Made by a program: the position numbers and the translations under genes. DNA of 64,000 bases from Bacteroidales bacterium (GTDB lineage Bacteria; Bacteroidota; Bacteroidia; Bacteroidales; UBA932), in NCBI GenBank assembly GCA_017616655.1, contig JAFZXU010000054.1, forward strand, positions 1-64,000, read 5' to 3'. Below the pieces are notes generated by a model. The model was given only the letters and a program-made list of their open reading frames with translations, was not told the origin of the DNA and did no database searches. Shown piece by piece: positions 45,922 to 56,540 of the stretch (its first letter is position 1; each line of letters starts with the position of its first letter).

Positions 45922-47856
45922 TTATTTGAGTTCGTTTTCTATCTCCTGTTTAATATAATCCACAAAATCGCCGACGGCCATCGCGCCCATATCCTCGCCG
46001 CCCTGCTTCCTGACTGATACGGTGTTGCTTGCGGCTTCCTTCTCTCCGACGATAAGCAAGTACGGAATTCTCTTGATTTCGTTCTCGCGGATCTTCTTTC
46101 CAATGGTCTCGTTGCGGTCGTCAACGGAGGTGCGAAGTTCGTAATTATTAAGTAATTCGCAAACTTTTTTTGCAAAATCGTTGTATTTTTCGCTGATAGG
46201 CAGGATCATAGCCTGGTCGGTGGAGAGCCAGAGAGGCAATTTTCCGCCAGTGTGTTCGAGCAGGACGGCCACGAATCTCTCGAGCGAACCGAAGGGTGCG
46301 CGGTGTATCATCACCGGGCGGTGCTTCTTGTCGTCGGCGCCGATATACTCGAGTTCGAAACGCTCGGGAAGGTTGTAATCCACCTGGATGGTACCCAGCT
46401 GCCAGCTGCGTCCGAGGGCGTCCTTCACCATGAAGTCGAGCTTCGGGCCGTAGAATGCAGCCTCGTCGTACTCCACGACGGTGGGCAGCCCTTTCTCCGC
46501 TGCAGCCTCGACGATGGCCCTCTCGGCCTTCTCCCAGTTCTCCTCGCTGCCGATGTACTTGCTGTGGTCGGTCTTATGGCGCAGGGAGACCTGTGCGGTG
46601 TATTTGTCGAACTTCAGGGTGCGGAAGATGTAGAGCACGATGTCGATCACCTTGCAGAACTCCTCCTTGATCTGGTCGGGACGGCAGAAGAGGTGCGCGT
46701 CGTCCTGGGTGAAGCTGCGCACGCGGGTCAGGCCGTGGAGCTCACCGCTCTGCTCATAGCGGTAAACCGTTCCGAACTCTGCGAGACGGAGCGGCAGATC
46801 CTTATAGGAACGGGGCTTGGCCTGGTAGATCTCGCAGTGGTGAGGGCAGTTCTTAGGCTTGAGGAGATACTCCTCTCCCTCCTGGGGGGTGGTGATGGGA
46901 CGGACGGAATCCTTGCCGTACTTTGCCCAGTGGCCGGAGGTGACATAAAGTTCCTTGTTGCCGATATGGGGAGTCACCACGGGAAGATAGCCGTACTGCT
47001 TCTGCACCTTGCGGAGGAAATCCTCGAGCCTCATGCGCAGTTCCGCTCCCTTGGGGAGCCAGAGAGGGAGTCCCATACCCACCTTCTGCGAGAAGGTGAA
47101 GAGATCCATCTCCTTGCCGAGCTTGCGGTGGTCGCGCTTCTTCGCCTCTTCGAGCATCTGGAGATACTCGTCGAGCATGCTCTTCTTGGGGAAGGTGATG
47201 CCGTAGACGCGGGTGAGCATCTTGTTGTGCTCGTCGCCGCGCCAGTATGCTCCTGCTATACTGGTGAGTTTCACAGCCTTGATTACCGAGGTGTCGCGCA
47301 GATGCGGGCCGCGGCAGAGGTCGGTGAAGGTGCCGTTGGTATAGAAGGTGATCTTGCCGTCCTCGAGGGCCTCGATCAGTTCGCACTTGTACCATTCGTC
47401 CTTGTGGGAGAAGCGTGCGAGCGCATCCGCCTTGGAGACATCCGTGCGGACGAACTTCTCCTTGGTGCGGGCCAGTTCGAGCATCTTCTGCTCGATGGCG
47501 GCGAGGTCGGCCTCGACGAGCTGCCTGTCGCCGAGGTCGATATCATAATAGAATCCGTTTTCGATTGCCGGTCCGATGCCGAATTTCACCTTCGGGTAGA
47601 GAATCTGGAGAGCCTCCGCCATAAGGTGGGACGAAGAGTGCCAGAAGGTGGCCTTCGCCTCCTTGTCCTCCCACTTGTGGAGCTTAAGGGTTGCGTCTTT
47701 CTCTATCGGACGGTCCAGATCATAGATTTCGCCGTCGACCGATGCAGACAAAACATCGGATGCGAGGCGCGGGCTGATGCTCTCGGCAATCTGGTAAGCC
47801 GTAGTGCCCTGTTCGTACTGTCTGACGCTGCCGTCAGGAAAAGTGATGTTAATCAT
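45922..47856 (-). CDS. thrS: Threonyl-tRNA synthetase
   Basis: The 644-residue class II synthetase. TGS domain ([18 protein letters not shown]), editing domain with the zinc-type motif SSHLMAEAL (HxxxH region) and SIAGAYWRG, catalytic core with [18 protein letters not shown] and [13 protein letters not shown], and a C-terminal anticodon-binding domain ([16 protein letters not shown]). It is the first gene of thrS-infC-rpmI-rplT-lepB, with a -7 box 30 nt upstream and a short leader without an obvious operator fold. Confidence 0.97.
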   Translation of the reverse strand: MINITFPDGSVRQYEQGTTAYQIAESISPRLASDVLSASVDGEIYDLDRPIEKDATLKLHKWEDKEAKATFWHSSSHLMAEALQILYPKVKFGIGPAIENGFYYDIDLGDRQLVEADLAAIEQKMLELARTKEKFVRTDVSKADALARFSHKDEWYKCELIEALEDGKITFYTNGTFTDLCRGPHLRDTSVIKAVKLTSIAGAYWRGDEHNKMLTRVYGITFPKKSMLDEYLQMLEEAKKRDHRKLGKEMDLFTFSQKVGMGLPLWLPKGAELRMRLEDFLRKVQKQYGYLPVVTPHIGNKELYVTSGHWAKYGKDSVRPITTPQEGEEYLLKPKNCPHHCEIYQAKPRSYKDLPLRLAEFGTVYRYEQSGELHGLTRVRSFTQDDAHLFCRPDQIKEEFCKVIDIVLYIFRTLKFDKYTAQVSLRHKTDHSKYIGSEENWEKAERAIVEAAAEKGLPTVVEYDEAAFYGPKLDFMVKDALGRSWQLGTIQVDYNLPERFELEYIGADDKKHRPVMIHRAPFGSLERFVAVLLEHTGGKLPLWLSTDQAMILPISEKYNDFAKKVCELLNNYELRTSVDDRNETIGKKIRENEIKRIPYLLIVGEKEAASNTVSVRKQGGEDMGAMAVGDFVDYIKQEIENELK

Positions 47857-47886
47857 TACAAACTGATTATTGGTTTATGTATCCGG

Positions 47887-47894
47887 CAAAGGTA
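47887..47894 (-). promoter_or_regulatory. -7 box TACCTTTG for thrS
   Basis: Consensus TAnnTTTG on the minus strand, 30 nt before the thrS ATG. It drives the translation operon and is divergent to the DUF4199 promoter. Confidence 0.65.
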
Positions 47895-47916
47895 CAACTA
47901 TTTTCGTATTTATTAT

Positions 47917-47924
47917 TATCTTTG
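47917..47924 (+). promoter_or_regulatory. -7 box TATCTTTG for the DUF4199 gene
   Basis: Consensus -7 box 26 nt before ATG 47951. It supports this ATG over an earlier in-frame one at 47870. Confidence 0.65.
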
Positions 47925-47950
47925 TGGGGATAACACTAAAACAAACCGTT

Positions 47951-48526
47951 ATGGCCGAGACCGGAGAAACCAATGCATCCATCTGGACAACCGCTGCGAA
48001 GGATGCCATATTCCTTTCACTTTTCACTATTGTACCCCAACTGATTTCAAACCTCATCTCCGGAGGCGGAACCGAAACCGGAGTCCTGGTATCGATAGCC
48101 GGTTTCCTGCTGTGGGCTGTCAAATTCGGCGGCTCGCTCTGGTTCCTCCACAGGTGCATGAAACTATGGGTTGCCAGCGGCGCCAAGTCGTCGGTATTCG
48201 AGCAGGGTCTGGTCACCTGCCTGCTCTCCTCGATAATCTGCACCGTATTCACCTACCTGATGTACGCCGTACTCTTCCCCGGCATAATAGAGACCGCCCT
48301 CTCCCAGGCCAGCGAAGCGATTTCAGCCGCCCAGATGACTCCGGATGTCGAGAAAGCGTTCCTGATGCTGGAAGACAATTTCCCTATGATAATGTCAGTC
48401 GCGACATTCTTATGGTGCATGCTCTGCGGCCTTGTCTTCAGCGCCATTTTCTCAAACTCCCTCAAGAGCAGGGCTTCGATATTCGACGATGACGCCGCCG
48501 CTCAGGAGCCCGATGAACTTCTTTAA
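47951..48526 (+). CDS. DUF4199-type membrane protein
   Basis: A 191-residue protein with four hydrophobic helices (about residues 17-36, 44-66, 84-108 and 146-168), acidic C-terminus DDDAAAQEPDELL. Size and topology fit the Bacteroidota DUF4199 family, often beside a GT2 gene as here (8-nt gap). Its function is unknown; a role helping the adjacent glycosyltransferase at the membrane is inference. The start at 47951 is placed after the promoter. Confidence 0.75.
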   Translation: MAETGETNASIWTTAAKDAIFLSLFTIVPQLISNLISGGGTETGVLVSIAGFLLWAVKFGGSLWFLHRCMKLWVASGAKSSVFEQGLVTCLLSSIICTVFTYLMYAVLFPGIIETALSQASEAISAAQMTPDVEKAFLMLEDNFPMIMSVATFLWCMLCGLVFSAIFSNSLKSRASIFDDDAAAQEPDELL

Positions 48527-48534
48527 TCAAAGGA

Positions 48535-49488
48535 ATGGATTTATCAATAGTCATATCCCTCTACAACGAGGAGGAATCACTCACCGAACTTGTCGAATGG
48601 ATCGGCAGGGCCCTCGACGGGAAGGTGGGCAGTTATGAAATAATAATGGTTGACGACGGCAGCACCGACGGCTCGTGGAATCTTGTCAGCAGCCTCGCCG
48701 AAACCCATCCCGAGATACGCGGCATCCGTTTCCGCCGCAACTACGGCAAGTCAGCCGCCCTCTATGAGGGCTTCGCAGCCGCTAAGGGCGACATCGTGGT
48801 GACGATGGACGCCGACCTTCAGGACGACCCGGAGGAGATTCCCGAAATGATGAGGATGATCCGCGAAGACGGTTATGATCTCGTATCCGGCTGGAAGAAA
48901 AAGCGTTACGACGACGTCCTCACAAAGAATATCCCCTCCAAGATCTATAATGCCACTGCCCGCAAGGTCACCGGAATCAAGCTGCACGACATGAACTGCG
49001 GCCTCAAGGCCTACCGCAACGAGGTGGTCAAGAGCATCGAGGTCTACGGCGACATGCACCGCTTCATCCCCTATCTGGCCAAGACGGCCGGATTCGGCAG
49101 GATCGGCGAGAAGGAGGTCAGGCACCAGGCGCGCAAGTACGGCAAGAGCAAGTTCGGAATGGAGCGCTTCATCCACGGCTTTCTCGACCTGATGTCGGTG
49201 TGGTTCCTCCAGAAGTTCGGCAAGAAGCCGATGCACCTCTTCGGCGGCCTCGGCACCCTCACCTTCATAATCGGACTTGTAATAGCCATCTATCTGATAG
49301 TCAAGAAGCTGGTACTCCAGGGAGCCGGGAAGTATTTCCGTGCGGTCACCGACCAGCCCCTCTTCTATCTCGCCCTTGTGGCACTGGTCATCGGTACGCT
49401 GCTCTTTCTCACCGGCTTCCTTGCGGAGCTCGTCTCACGCAACAGCCAGGAGCGCAACAAGTATAATATAAAGGAGACTATCCGCTAA
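48535..49488 (+). CDS. GT2 polyprenyl-phosphate glycosyltransferase
   Basis: A 317-residue family 2 glycosyltransferase of the GtrB/ArnC type. N-terminal GT-A domain with ISLYNEEESL, VDDGSTDGSW, and DADLQDDPEEIP (metal-binding DxD-like), then two C-terminal helices (about residues 235-258 and 273-297). Such enzymes load a sugar from a nucleotide donor onto undecaprenyl phosphate. The GT39-like protein encoded convergently at 49485 could use the product. The two genes overlap by 4 nt at their 3' ends. Confidence 0.88.
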   Translation: MDLSIVISLYNEEESLTELVEWIGRALDGKVGSYEIIMVDDGSTDGSWNLVSSLAETHPEIRGIRFRRNYGKSAALYEGFAAAKGDIVVTMDADLQDDPEEIPEMMRMIREDGYDLVSGWKKKRYDDVLTKNIPSKIYNATARKVTGIKLHDMNCGLKAYRNEVVKSIEVYGDMHRFIPYLAKTAGFGRIGEKEVRHQARKYGKSKFGMERFIHGFLDLMSVWFLQKFGKKPMHLFGGLGTLTFIIGLVIAIYLIVKKLVLQGAGKYFRAVTDQPLFYLALVALVIGTLLFLTGFLAELVSRNSQERNKYNIKETIR

Positions 49489-51059
49489 TTCGAGGTCCCG
49501 TAACGTTCCTCCGCCTTCAGCAGATCGAAGGCAAATACCACGGAGCCGTCATCGCCCTGCGTCATCGTTGTCAGCAGATCGAGCATCCCGCCAAGGGCAG
49601 GGATCAGATAGCGTTCGGTCGAACTGTAGCCCAACATATCAAGAACCACGAATCCCACCTTCCTGTCGATGAAGAAGCGGGCCATCTCCTCCGTATCGGG
49701 GGTGTATGGATAGTTGCAGCAGTAGAATGAAGGGGCGTGGTAGCTGAAGAGTTCCGGCTTGCGGCAGCATATCGCCACGGGGCTCACGGTTCCCGGATCG
49801 GGATTCAGCGCCTCGATCTTGTCGGCCAGATCGAAATAGAATGAATACTCGGGCGAATATCCCGACTGTCCCACCTGGTGGGCATCTTTCAGTTTCGGAA
49901 GGGAGAGCAGAATCGGCACAAGGGCCATCATGCACACAGCAACTGCCGGCCAGGGTTTCTTAGCAAAACGCTCCAGAAGGCACCAGACGCCGTACCAGAA
50001 ACCGGCGATAACCATAGGGATATAAGGCGTCACATACCTGTAGTCGTTGCCGGAATGCCACGCCATAAGGAAGGCCGTATTGGCCAGCAGGAAGGCCAGG
50101 AAGGCGAAATGGAGCGGTTTCATATTCCACAGCCCGTAAACCACGAGTGCCAGGATCAACACTCCGATGATGATAGCCGCCACAGAATAATAATCATCCC
50201 AGGAGGCGCCTGTACCAGGGAAAAGGATGCATCTGAAGCCGTTCAGGGTGGTGTCGTAGAGGTTGAGCCAGGCCTTTTTGAGGAAATCCCCTATGCTCTC
50301 GATCTGCCGGTCGTCGGGACGCCAGGGATTGTTTACCAAGACGGTGTCGAGATAACGCGACCCGCTGCCTACGATCCGTCCCCTTATCATCCAGGGAAGG
50401 ATGAGGATAACCTCGACTCCGACACTTACGGCGGCCCTGACCCACTCCTTTCGGAAGAGGAAGAAGACCACCACGGCGAACATTATCGAGAGACCGTTTC
50501 CCCTTATGTAGTAAGAGGCTGCGGCAAAGATGCAGGCAATCCAGAACCATACGTTCCACCTCCCCTTCCCCTCTGCACATCGCCACATGGCGAAGAAAGC
50601 GAGGCATATGCAGAACATATAGCTCATCTCCGACATCGCTATCATGCTGAATTTCAGCAGCCTCGGTGCGGTGACACAGAGCAGCGCAGTTACCGTGGCG
50701 AAGACGGTCTTGCCGGTAATCCCCCGCATAAGGAAGAATACCAGCAGCACGGAGAGAATAAGGAAAATGCCATTGAGTATCTTGAAAGCGACAAGGCTGT
50801 CCAGGCCGAGGCGCACCATCATCGAGAGGATGAAGGGATATCCCGGAGGGAACTGGACGGCGGGCTGATAATTGCCGCCGAATGAGAGGTCGCTGTAGCC
50901 CTTGCCGGAGGCCAGGTTGCGGGCAAGGGAGATGTAGGTGGCGTTGTCGCCGTTCAAATCGAGTTTGGGATCGAAGCACCAGGCATACAAAGCGGCATAG
51001 ACCGCCACTATCACAATGGCGGGAATATAGCGCAGAAATGCTCCGGATGCTGTTTTCAT
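49485..51059 (-). CDS. GT39/ArnT-like membrane glycosyltransferase
   Basis: A 524-residue polytopic membrane protein with about ten helices. A first extracytoplasmic loop contains DGN-like LDLNGDNATYISLARNL, typical of the PMT/ArnT family where an acidic residue binds the polyprenyl-phosphate sugar, followed by YQPAVQFPPGYPFIL. The C-terminal domain is soluble and periplasmic. It should transfer a sugar from a lipid carrier to an envelope acceptor. It is coupled to the GT2 gene upstream by a 4-nt overlap. The ATG at 51059 is used because it opens on a positively charged, membrane-inserting N-terminus. Confidence 0.8.
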   Translation of the reverse strand: MKTASGAFLRYIPAIVIVAVYAALYAWCFDPKLDLNGDNATYISLARNLASGKGYSDLSFGGNYQPAVQFPPGYPFILSMMVRLGLDSLVAFKILNGIFLILSVLLVFFLMRGITGKTVFATVTALLCVTAPRLLKFSMIAMSEMSYMFCICLAFFAMWRCAEGKGRWNVWFWIACIFAAASYYIRGNGLSIMFAVVVFFLFRKEWVRAAVSVGVEVILILPWMIRGRIVGSGSRYLDTVLVNNPWRPDDRQIESIGDFLKKAWLNLYDTTLNGFRCILFPGTGASWDDYYSVAAIIIGVLILALVVYGLWNMKPLHFAFLAFLLANTAFLMAWHSGNDYRYVTPYIPMVIAGFWYGVWCLLERFAKKPWPAVAVCMMALVPILLSLPKLKDAHQVGQSGYSPEYSFYFDLADKIEALNPDPGTVSPVAICCRKPELFSYHAPSFYCCNYPYTPDTEEMARFFIDRKVGFVVLDMLGYSSTERYLIPALGGMLDLLTTMTQGDDGSVVFAFDLLKAEERYGTSN

Positions 51060-51793
51060 TTCAGATACCCCGGTTTGCAGAGCCCCCACTTCGCGAGGCG
51101 GTAACGGAGCGATACTCCCATCACGCCAAGGCCGTATACGCAGCTGCGGCGCAGATTGATGGAGGAGGCATCGCTGAAATACTTGGTCGGGCAGGTCACC
51201 TCGGCTATCTCATACCCCTTGTAGAAGATCTGGGCGAGCATCTGGTTGTCGAAGATGAAATCCTCGGAATCGGCGTGGTAGTCGATCGTCTCGAGTACCT
51301 CGCGGGAGAAGGCGCGGTAACCGGTGTGGTACTCGCTCAGCTTCTGCCCCATCAGGATGTTCTGAAAAAGGGTCAGGAAACGGTTAGCGAAATACTTGAC
51401 ATAAGGCATTCCACCCCTCAGGGCGCCTCCGCCGAGAATCCTGGAACCGAGCACGACGGGATAGACGTCATAGGCTATCACGCTGCACATCGAGGTGATG
51501 AGTTTCGGAGTGTACTGATAATCAGGATGAAGCATCACCACGATATCGGCCCCCAGGGAGAGGGCCGTATCGTAGCAGGTCTTCTGATTGCCGCCGTAAC
51601 CGCGGTTGCGCTCGTGCCTTATCACGTGGGCGATGCCCAGTTCGCGGGCCAGGGCGGAGGTATTGTCGGAGCTGCAGTCGTCCACCAGCACTATGTCGTC
51701 GACGATGGAGGGGACCTCGTCGAGGGTCCTCTTCAAAGTCTTCTCCGCATTGTATGCGGGCATTACGACTACGACTTTCCGGCCGTTGATCAT
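51056..51793 (-). CDS. GT2 glycosyltransferase (DPM1-like)
   Basis: A 245-residue soluble GT-A enzyme: VVVMPAYNAEKTL, VDDCSSDNT, HERNRGYGGNQKTCYD and MLHPDYQYTPKLI are typical of dolichol-phosphate-mannose-synthase-like enzymes. The C-terminal membrane helices of the 48535 enzyme are absent. The overlap with the GT39-like gene suggests it makes that enzyme's lipid-linked sugar donor. It is 14 nt downstream of lpdA. Confidence 0.85.
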   Translation of the reverse strand: MINGRKVVVVMPAYNAEKTLKRTLDEVPSIVDDIVLVDDCSSDNTSALARELGIAHVIRHERNRGYGGNQKTCYDTALSLGADIVVMLHPDYQYTPKLITSMCSVIAYDVYPVVLGSRILGGGALRGGMPYVKYFANRFLTLFQNILMGQKLSEYHTGYRAFSREVLETIDYHADSEDFIFDNQMLAQIFYKGYEIAEVTCPTKYFSDASSINLRRSCVYGLGVMGVSLRYRLAKWGLCKPGYLK

Positions 51794-51807
51794 GGCGGTA
51801 ATCGCTA

Positions 51808-53196
51808 TCAGATATGGATAGCTTCTCCGTGGAGTGCGGCAGCAGCCTCCATTATCGCCTCGCTCATAGAGGGATGAGGGAAGACAGACTTCATTATGTC
51901 GGAGGCCTTCACGCCGAGGTTTCGGGCCGCAACTATGCCGCCCACCATCTCGGAGACGTTGGCTCCCACCATGTGTGCACCGAGCAGTTCGTCGGTTTCG
52001 GCGTCGGCGATAAGCTTGATGAAGCCGTCCCTCTCCCCTGCCGCGGTCGCCTTTCCGGATGCTGTGAAGGGGAACTTGCCCACTTTGTAGTTGATACCCT
52101 TCTCCTTTGCGGCGCGCTCGGTCATACCGACGGAAGCCACCTCGGGAGTGACATAGGTGCAGGCGGGGATGTTGTCGTAACGGATCGGCTTGGGATTGAG
52201 TCCCGCGATAGCCTCTACGCAGGCGATACCCTCAGCGGATGCCACGTGGGCCAGAGCCGGAGTCGGGATAATGTCGCCGATGGCATAGAGCCCCTCGACA
52301 TTGGTGCGGTAGTTGGCGTCGACCACCACCTTTCCGCGGTTCATCTCCACGCCGAGTTCCTCGAGTCCGATGAATTCGGTATTGGGACGCACGCCCACTG
52401 CGGAGAGGACTATGTCGGCCTCGACGGTCTCCATGCCCTTCTTCGTCTCCACCTCCAGCTTGCAGAGTGGATCGGAGATGTCCACGCTCTTGACCTGCGA
52501 GGAGGTCATCACCTTCATTCCCGCCTTGCGGAAACTGCGGCTTATCTGTGCGGAGACGTCGTCGTCCTCGAGCGGCAGGATCCTGTCCTGGAACTCGATG
52601 ATGGTGACATCCACGCCGAGGCTGCGGTAGAAGAAGGCGAACTCGCTGCCGATGGCTCCGGAACCGATAACCGCCATACTTTCAGGCAGATACTGGGGAG
52701 TAAGGGCCTGGAAGTAGGAGATTATCTTGTTGCCGTCGATTGGCGCGAAGGGAAGTGAAACCGGACGTGCGCCGGTTGCGAGAATGATGTGGTCAGCCTC
52801 GTATACGGTCTCGTTGAGGTCGTTGTCCTCGACGCTCACCCGCTTGCCGGGAAGCACCTTTCCGGAACCCTCCAGGACGGTAATCTTGTTCTTCTTGAAA
52901 AGATATGCGATACCCGAGTTCATGGTAGCGGAGACGTCGCGGCTGCGGTTGACCATCAGGTCAAGATCCGCCTCGACATTCTCTGCGCGGAATCCGTAAG
53001 CATCCGCATGCTTTGCATAATTATAAGCCTGCGCGCTCTTGAGCAGGGCCTTGGTGGGAATGCAGCCCCAGTTGAGGCAGATTCCGCCGAGCTCGTTGCG
53101 CTCGACGACTGCGGTGTTGAAACCCAGCTGGGCCGCCCTTATGGCAGCCACATATCCTCCGGGGCCGGAGCCGATAACGATTACGTCGTATTTCAT
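51808..53196 (-). CDS. lpdA: Dihydrolipoyl dehydrogenase
   Basis: The 462-residue flavoenzyme reoxidising lipoyl groups of 2-oxoacid dehydrogenases or the glycine cleavage system. FAD motif VIGSGPGGYVAAIRAAQLG, redox-active disulfide Cys40/Cys45 in GGICLNWGCIPTKA, NAD-binding GSGAIGSEFAFFY, and the C-terminal His-Glu pair in FPHPSMSE. No E1/E2 genes are near. It lies 22 nt downstream of secA on the same strand. Confidence 0.95.
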   Translation of the reverse strand: MKYDVIVIGSGPGGYVAAIRAAQLGFNTAVVERNELGGICLNWGCIPTKALLKSAQAYNYAKHADAYGFRAENVEADLDLMVNRSRDVSATMNSGIAYLFKKNKITVLEGSGKVLPGKRVSVEDNDLNETVYEADHIILATGARPVSLPFAPIDGNKIISYFQALTPQYLPESMAVIGSGAIGSEFAFFYRSLGVDVTIIEFQDRILPLEDDDVSAQISRSFRKAGMKVMTSSQVKSVDISDPLCKLEVETKKGMETVEADIVLSAVGVRPNTEFIGLEELGVEMNRGKVVVDANYRTNVEGLYAIGDIIPTPALAHVASAEGIACVEAIAGLNPKPIRYDNIPACTYVTPEVASVGMTERAAKEKGINYKVGKFPFTASGKATAAGERDGFIKLIADAETDELLGAHMVGANVSEMVGGIVAARNLGVKASDIMKSVFPHPSMSEAIMEAAAALHGEAIHI

Positions 53197-53218
53197 AGTA
53201 TTAAGTATTAAGCTGTTT

Positions 53219-56200
53219 TTACAGGTCTCTTCCGTGACAGTTCTTGTACTTCTTGCCGCTTCCGCAAGGGCAGGGATCGTTGCGGCCCACCTTCTTCTCC
53301 ACGTGGACCGGAGTATTGGACTTCTGCTCCGAACTGTTGGTCAGCAGGTCGGGACGGCTGCTCTGCATGCGGCTGAGGTCGGTATGCTTCTCGCGCGCCT
53401 CGGTGGCCACCGTGTCTGGATCCTGCTCCTGGCGCAGGAAGAGGAACGCGCGCATCAGGAAAGCGAGGACATCCTTGTTTATGTTCTCCAGCACGGTGAT
53501 GAAGAGGTCGAAGCTCTCCGTCTTGTAAACGAGGATCGGGTCCTTCTGCTCGTATGCGGCGTTCTGCACCGACTGCTTCAGGTCGTCCATGTCGCGGAGG
53601 TGGTCCTTCCAGTATTCGTCTATCACGCGCAGGGTGATGGTCTTCTCCACGGCGCGGAATATCTCCTTTCCGTGGCTCTCATAAGCCTTGCGCAGATTCA
53701 CCAGGATGGTATATACCTTCTTGCCGTCGGAGATGGGGAGCGCGATGTTCTGGTAGAACATGCGCTTGGTATCGTAAACGTGCTTGATGATGGGCCAGGA
53801 TAGCTCCACGAGGGTGTCGCTGCGGCGCTGGAGCGTGTTGCCCAGGGTCTCCTGGAGGGATTCCGCCATCTTGGCGCCGGTCATATGGTTGAAAGTCTCC
53901 TCGTCGAAGTCGGGAGAGACGGCCACCGCCCTCATCAACTCGGCGCAGAACTCCCCGTAGGGAAGATCCTTGTTCTGGGAGACGAAGGTCTCGCACCAGT
54001 CGGTGACCATATTGAGGACATCCACGTCGATGCGTTCTCCGGTGAGTGCGCTGCGGCGCTTGGTATAGACCACCTCCCTCTGGGAGTTCATCACGTCGTC
54101 GTAGTCCACCAGGCGCTTACGGGTGCCGAAATGGTTCTCCTCGACCTTCTTCTGCGCGCGCTCGATAGCCTTTGCAAGCATCGGGGCCTGAAGCGCCTCG
54201 CCGTCCTGCATACCCATGCTGTCCACCACCTTGGTAATGCGCTCCGAACCGAAGAGACGCATAAGGTCGTCTTCGAGGGAGACATAGAAGATGGAGGAAC
54301 CCGGGTCGCCCTGACGTCCGGAACGGCCTCGCAGCTGACGGTCCACGCGGCGGCTTTCGTGCCGCTCGGTGCCGATGATGGCAAGTCCGCCGGCGGCCTT
54401 CACGGAGTCGGTAAGCTTGATATCGGTACCACGGCCTGCCATGTTGGTGGCGATGGTGACGGTGCTCGGTTCGCCTGCATGAGCCACAACCTCAGCCTCG
54501 CGCGCATGCTGCTTGGCATTCAGTACCTGATGCTGGATTCCCCTGAGCCTCAACATCTTGCTGAGCAACTCGGAGATTTCCACGGAGGTGGTACCCACCA
54601 GCACCGGCCTGCCCTGCGAGATGAGTTCCTGAATCTTGGCTATGACGGCGTTGTATTTGTCCTTCTTGGTCTTGTAGACGAGGTCTGGCTGGTCGTCGCG
54701 GATGACGGGGCGGTTGGTCGGGATGACCACCACATCCAGCTTGTAGATGTCCCAGAACTCCTTCGCCTCGGTCTCTGCCGTACCGGTCATGCCGGCGAGC
54801 TTGTGATACATACGGAAGTAGTTCTGGAGGGTGATGGTCGCAAAGGTCTGGGTAGCCGCCTCGACCTTCACATTCTCCTTCGCCTCGACCGCCTGGTGGA
54901 GTCCGTCGCTCCAGCGGCGTCCCTCCATGATACGGCCGGTGCCTTCGTCCACGATCTTCACCTTGCCGTCGACTATCACATAATCGACATCTTTCTGGAA
55001 CATCGCGTAAGCCTTGAGGAGCTGGTCCACGGTGTGCATGCGCTCCGCCTTGAGGGAGTAGTTGGCGTTGAGTTCGTCCTTCTTCTGCTGCTTCTCCTCC
55101 TCTGTGATGTCCATGTGCTCGATGACTGCGGTCTCGTCCGCCAGTTTCGGCATCAGGAAGAAATCGGGATCACCCACCGCTGCCGCCAGGATGTCGTTAC
55201 CCTTGTCCGTAAGCTCCACGGTGCGCTGCTGCTCGTCGATGACGAAGTAAAGCTCGTTGGTAATGATGCGCTGCTCGATGTCGCGGTCGGAAAATGCGGC
55301 GCGTATCACCTTGCTTTCGGCATTCTGCAGGATCTGCTTGATGCCTGGTTCACTCAGGTATTTGATGAGCGGACCGTACTTGGGAAGTCCCTTGTGGGCA
55401 CGCAGGAGGGCGATTTCGCCCTTGTCAGTAATCTCACCCGCGGCAATCTCGCGCTTCGCCTCGTTCAGGAACTGGTTGACCAGTTTGCGCTGCTCCTCGT
55501 AGAGTCGCTGGACAAACGGACGGTACTCGATAAAGGTCTCGTCGCCGCTGCGCTCCACCGGACCGGATATGATCAGAGGGGTACGGGCGTCGTCGATCAG
55601 GACGGAGTCAACCTCGTCGACTATGGCATACTGATGCTTGCGCTGCACGAGGTCGTTGGGATTGATGGCCATGTTGTCGCGCAGGTAGTCGAAGCCGAAT
55701 TCGTTGTTGGTACCGAAGGTAATGTCGGAGAGATATGCCTTCTTGCGGCCTTCGGAGTTGGGCTGGTGCTTGTCGATGCAGTCGACGCTCAGGCCGTGGA
55801 ACATATAGAGCGGACCCATCCACTCGCAGTCTCGCTTGGCAAGGTAGTCGTTGACGGTGACCACGTGGACTCCCTTGCCCGAGAGGGCGTTCAGAAAGAC
55901 CGGGAGCGTCGCGACGAGGGTCTTGCCTTCACCTGTCGCCATCTCGGCGATCTTGCCGGAGTGGAGGACGATACCGCCGATGAGCTGCACATCGTAGTGG
56001 ACCATATCCCAGGTTATCGTATTGCCGCCGGCCATCCAGCTGTTCTTCCAGACTGCGGTGTCCCCCTCTACGGAGACAAAGTCGCGACTGGTGCTCAGGT
56101 CGCGGTCGAAATCGGTTGCCTTGACACGGATCGTGCTGTTCTGCGCGAAGCGGCGGGCGGTGGATTTCATAATCGCGAAGGCCTGAGGCAGTATCTTATT

Positions 56201-56509
56201 GAGGATCTCCTCTATCTTTTCATCGATTTTCTTTACCAGATTGTCGAGCTCGGTAGCCAGTTTCTCCTTCTTGGAGGCCTCTATCTCGACATCTTCCAGC
56301 TTTGCTCGGAGGTCCGCCACCTGCGCCTCCTCGGGCGCGATGAAGTCGGCTATCTGTTTCCTGAGGGCGGCAGACTCGGCGCGGAGTTCGTCGTCGCTGA
56401 GGCGGTCGATTCTTTCATATTCAGAAAGGCAGGCCTTCAGGGTCGGGGTAAGCTGCTTGATGTCCCTTTCATCCTTCGAGCCGAATAGTTTCTTGAGGAA
56501 GTTTGCCAT
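53219..56509 (-). CDS. secA: Preprotein translocase ATPase SecA
   Basis: The 1096-residue motor of the Sec pathway. It carries Walker A MATGEGKTLVA, the DEAD-like motif VDEVDSVLIDDARTPLIISG, GTTSVEISELLSKML, and the C-terminal zinc-binding SEC-C motif RNDPCPCGSGKKYKNCHG. It is longer than E. coli SecA (901) by insertions typical of Bacteroidota, including a coiled-coil-like stretch near residues 60-100 (DLRAKLEDVEIEASKKEKLA). No clean TAnnTTTG box is present; ATAATTTG lies just before the start. Confidence 0.97.
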   Translation of the reverse strand: MANFLKKLFGSKDERDIKQLTPTLKACLSEYERIDRLSDDELRAESAALRKQIADFIAPEEAQVADLRAKLEDVEIEASKKEKLATELDNLVKKIDEKIEEILNKILPQAFAIMKSTARRFAQNSTIRVKATDFDRDLSTSRDFVSVEGDTAVWKNSWMAGGNTITWDMVHYDVQLIGGIVLHSGKIAEMATGEGKTLVATLPVFLNALSGKGVHVVTVNDYLAKRDCEWMGPLYMFHGLSVDCIDKHQPNSEGRKKAYLSDITFGTNNEFGFDYLRDNMAINPNDLVQRKHQYAIVDEVDSVLIDDARTPLIISGPVERSGDETFIEYRPFVQRLYEEQRKLVNQFLNEAKREIAAGEITDKGEIALLRAHKGLPKYGPLIKYLSEPGIKQILQNAESKVIRAAFSDRDIEQRIITNELYFVIDEQQRTVELTDKGNDILAAAVGDPDFFLMPKLADETAVIEHMDITEEEKQQKKDELNANYSLKAERMHTVDQLLKAYAMFQKDVDYVIVDGKVKIVDEGTGRIMEGRRWSDGLHQAVEAKENVKVEAATQTFATITLQNYFRMYHKLAGMTGTAETEAKEFWDIYKLDVVVIPTNRPVIRDDQPDLVYKTKKDKYNAVIAKIQELISQGRPVLVGTTSVEISELLSKMLRLRGIQHQVLNAKQHAREAEVVAHAGEPSTVTIATNMAGRGTDIKLTDSVKAAGGLAIIGTERHESRRVDRQLRGRSGRQGDPGSSIFYVSLEDDLMRLFGSERITKVVDSMGMQDGEALQAPMLAKAIERAQKKVEENHFGTRKRLVDYDDVMNSQREVVYTKRRSALTGERIDVDVLNMVTDWCETFVSQNKDLPYGEFCAELMRAVAVSPDFDEETFNHMTGAKMAESLQETLGNTLQRRSDTLVELSWPIIKHVYDTKRMFYQNIALPISDGKKVYTILVNLRKAYESHGKEIFRAVEKTITLRVIDEYWKDHLRDMDDLKQSVQNAAYEQKDPILVYKTESFDLFITVLENINKDVLAFLMRAFLFLRQEQDPDTVATEAREKHTDLSRMQSSRPDLLTNSSEQKSNTPVHVEKKVGRNDPCPCGSGKKYKNCHGRDL

Positions 56510-56540
56510 TGCAAATTATCGTGTTTCTACGTTATTATTT

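Noticed and set aside
46252..48492. 746-residue open frame antisense to thrS
   Set aside because: Shadow ORF running through thrS, its promoter and into the DUF4199 gene in the wrong frame.
53885..56488. 867-residue open frame antisense to secA
   Set aside because: Same cause; secA is fully conserved on the opposite strand and the antisense peptide has no recognisable motif.
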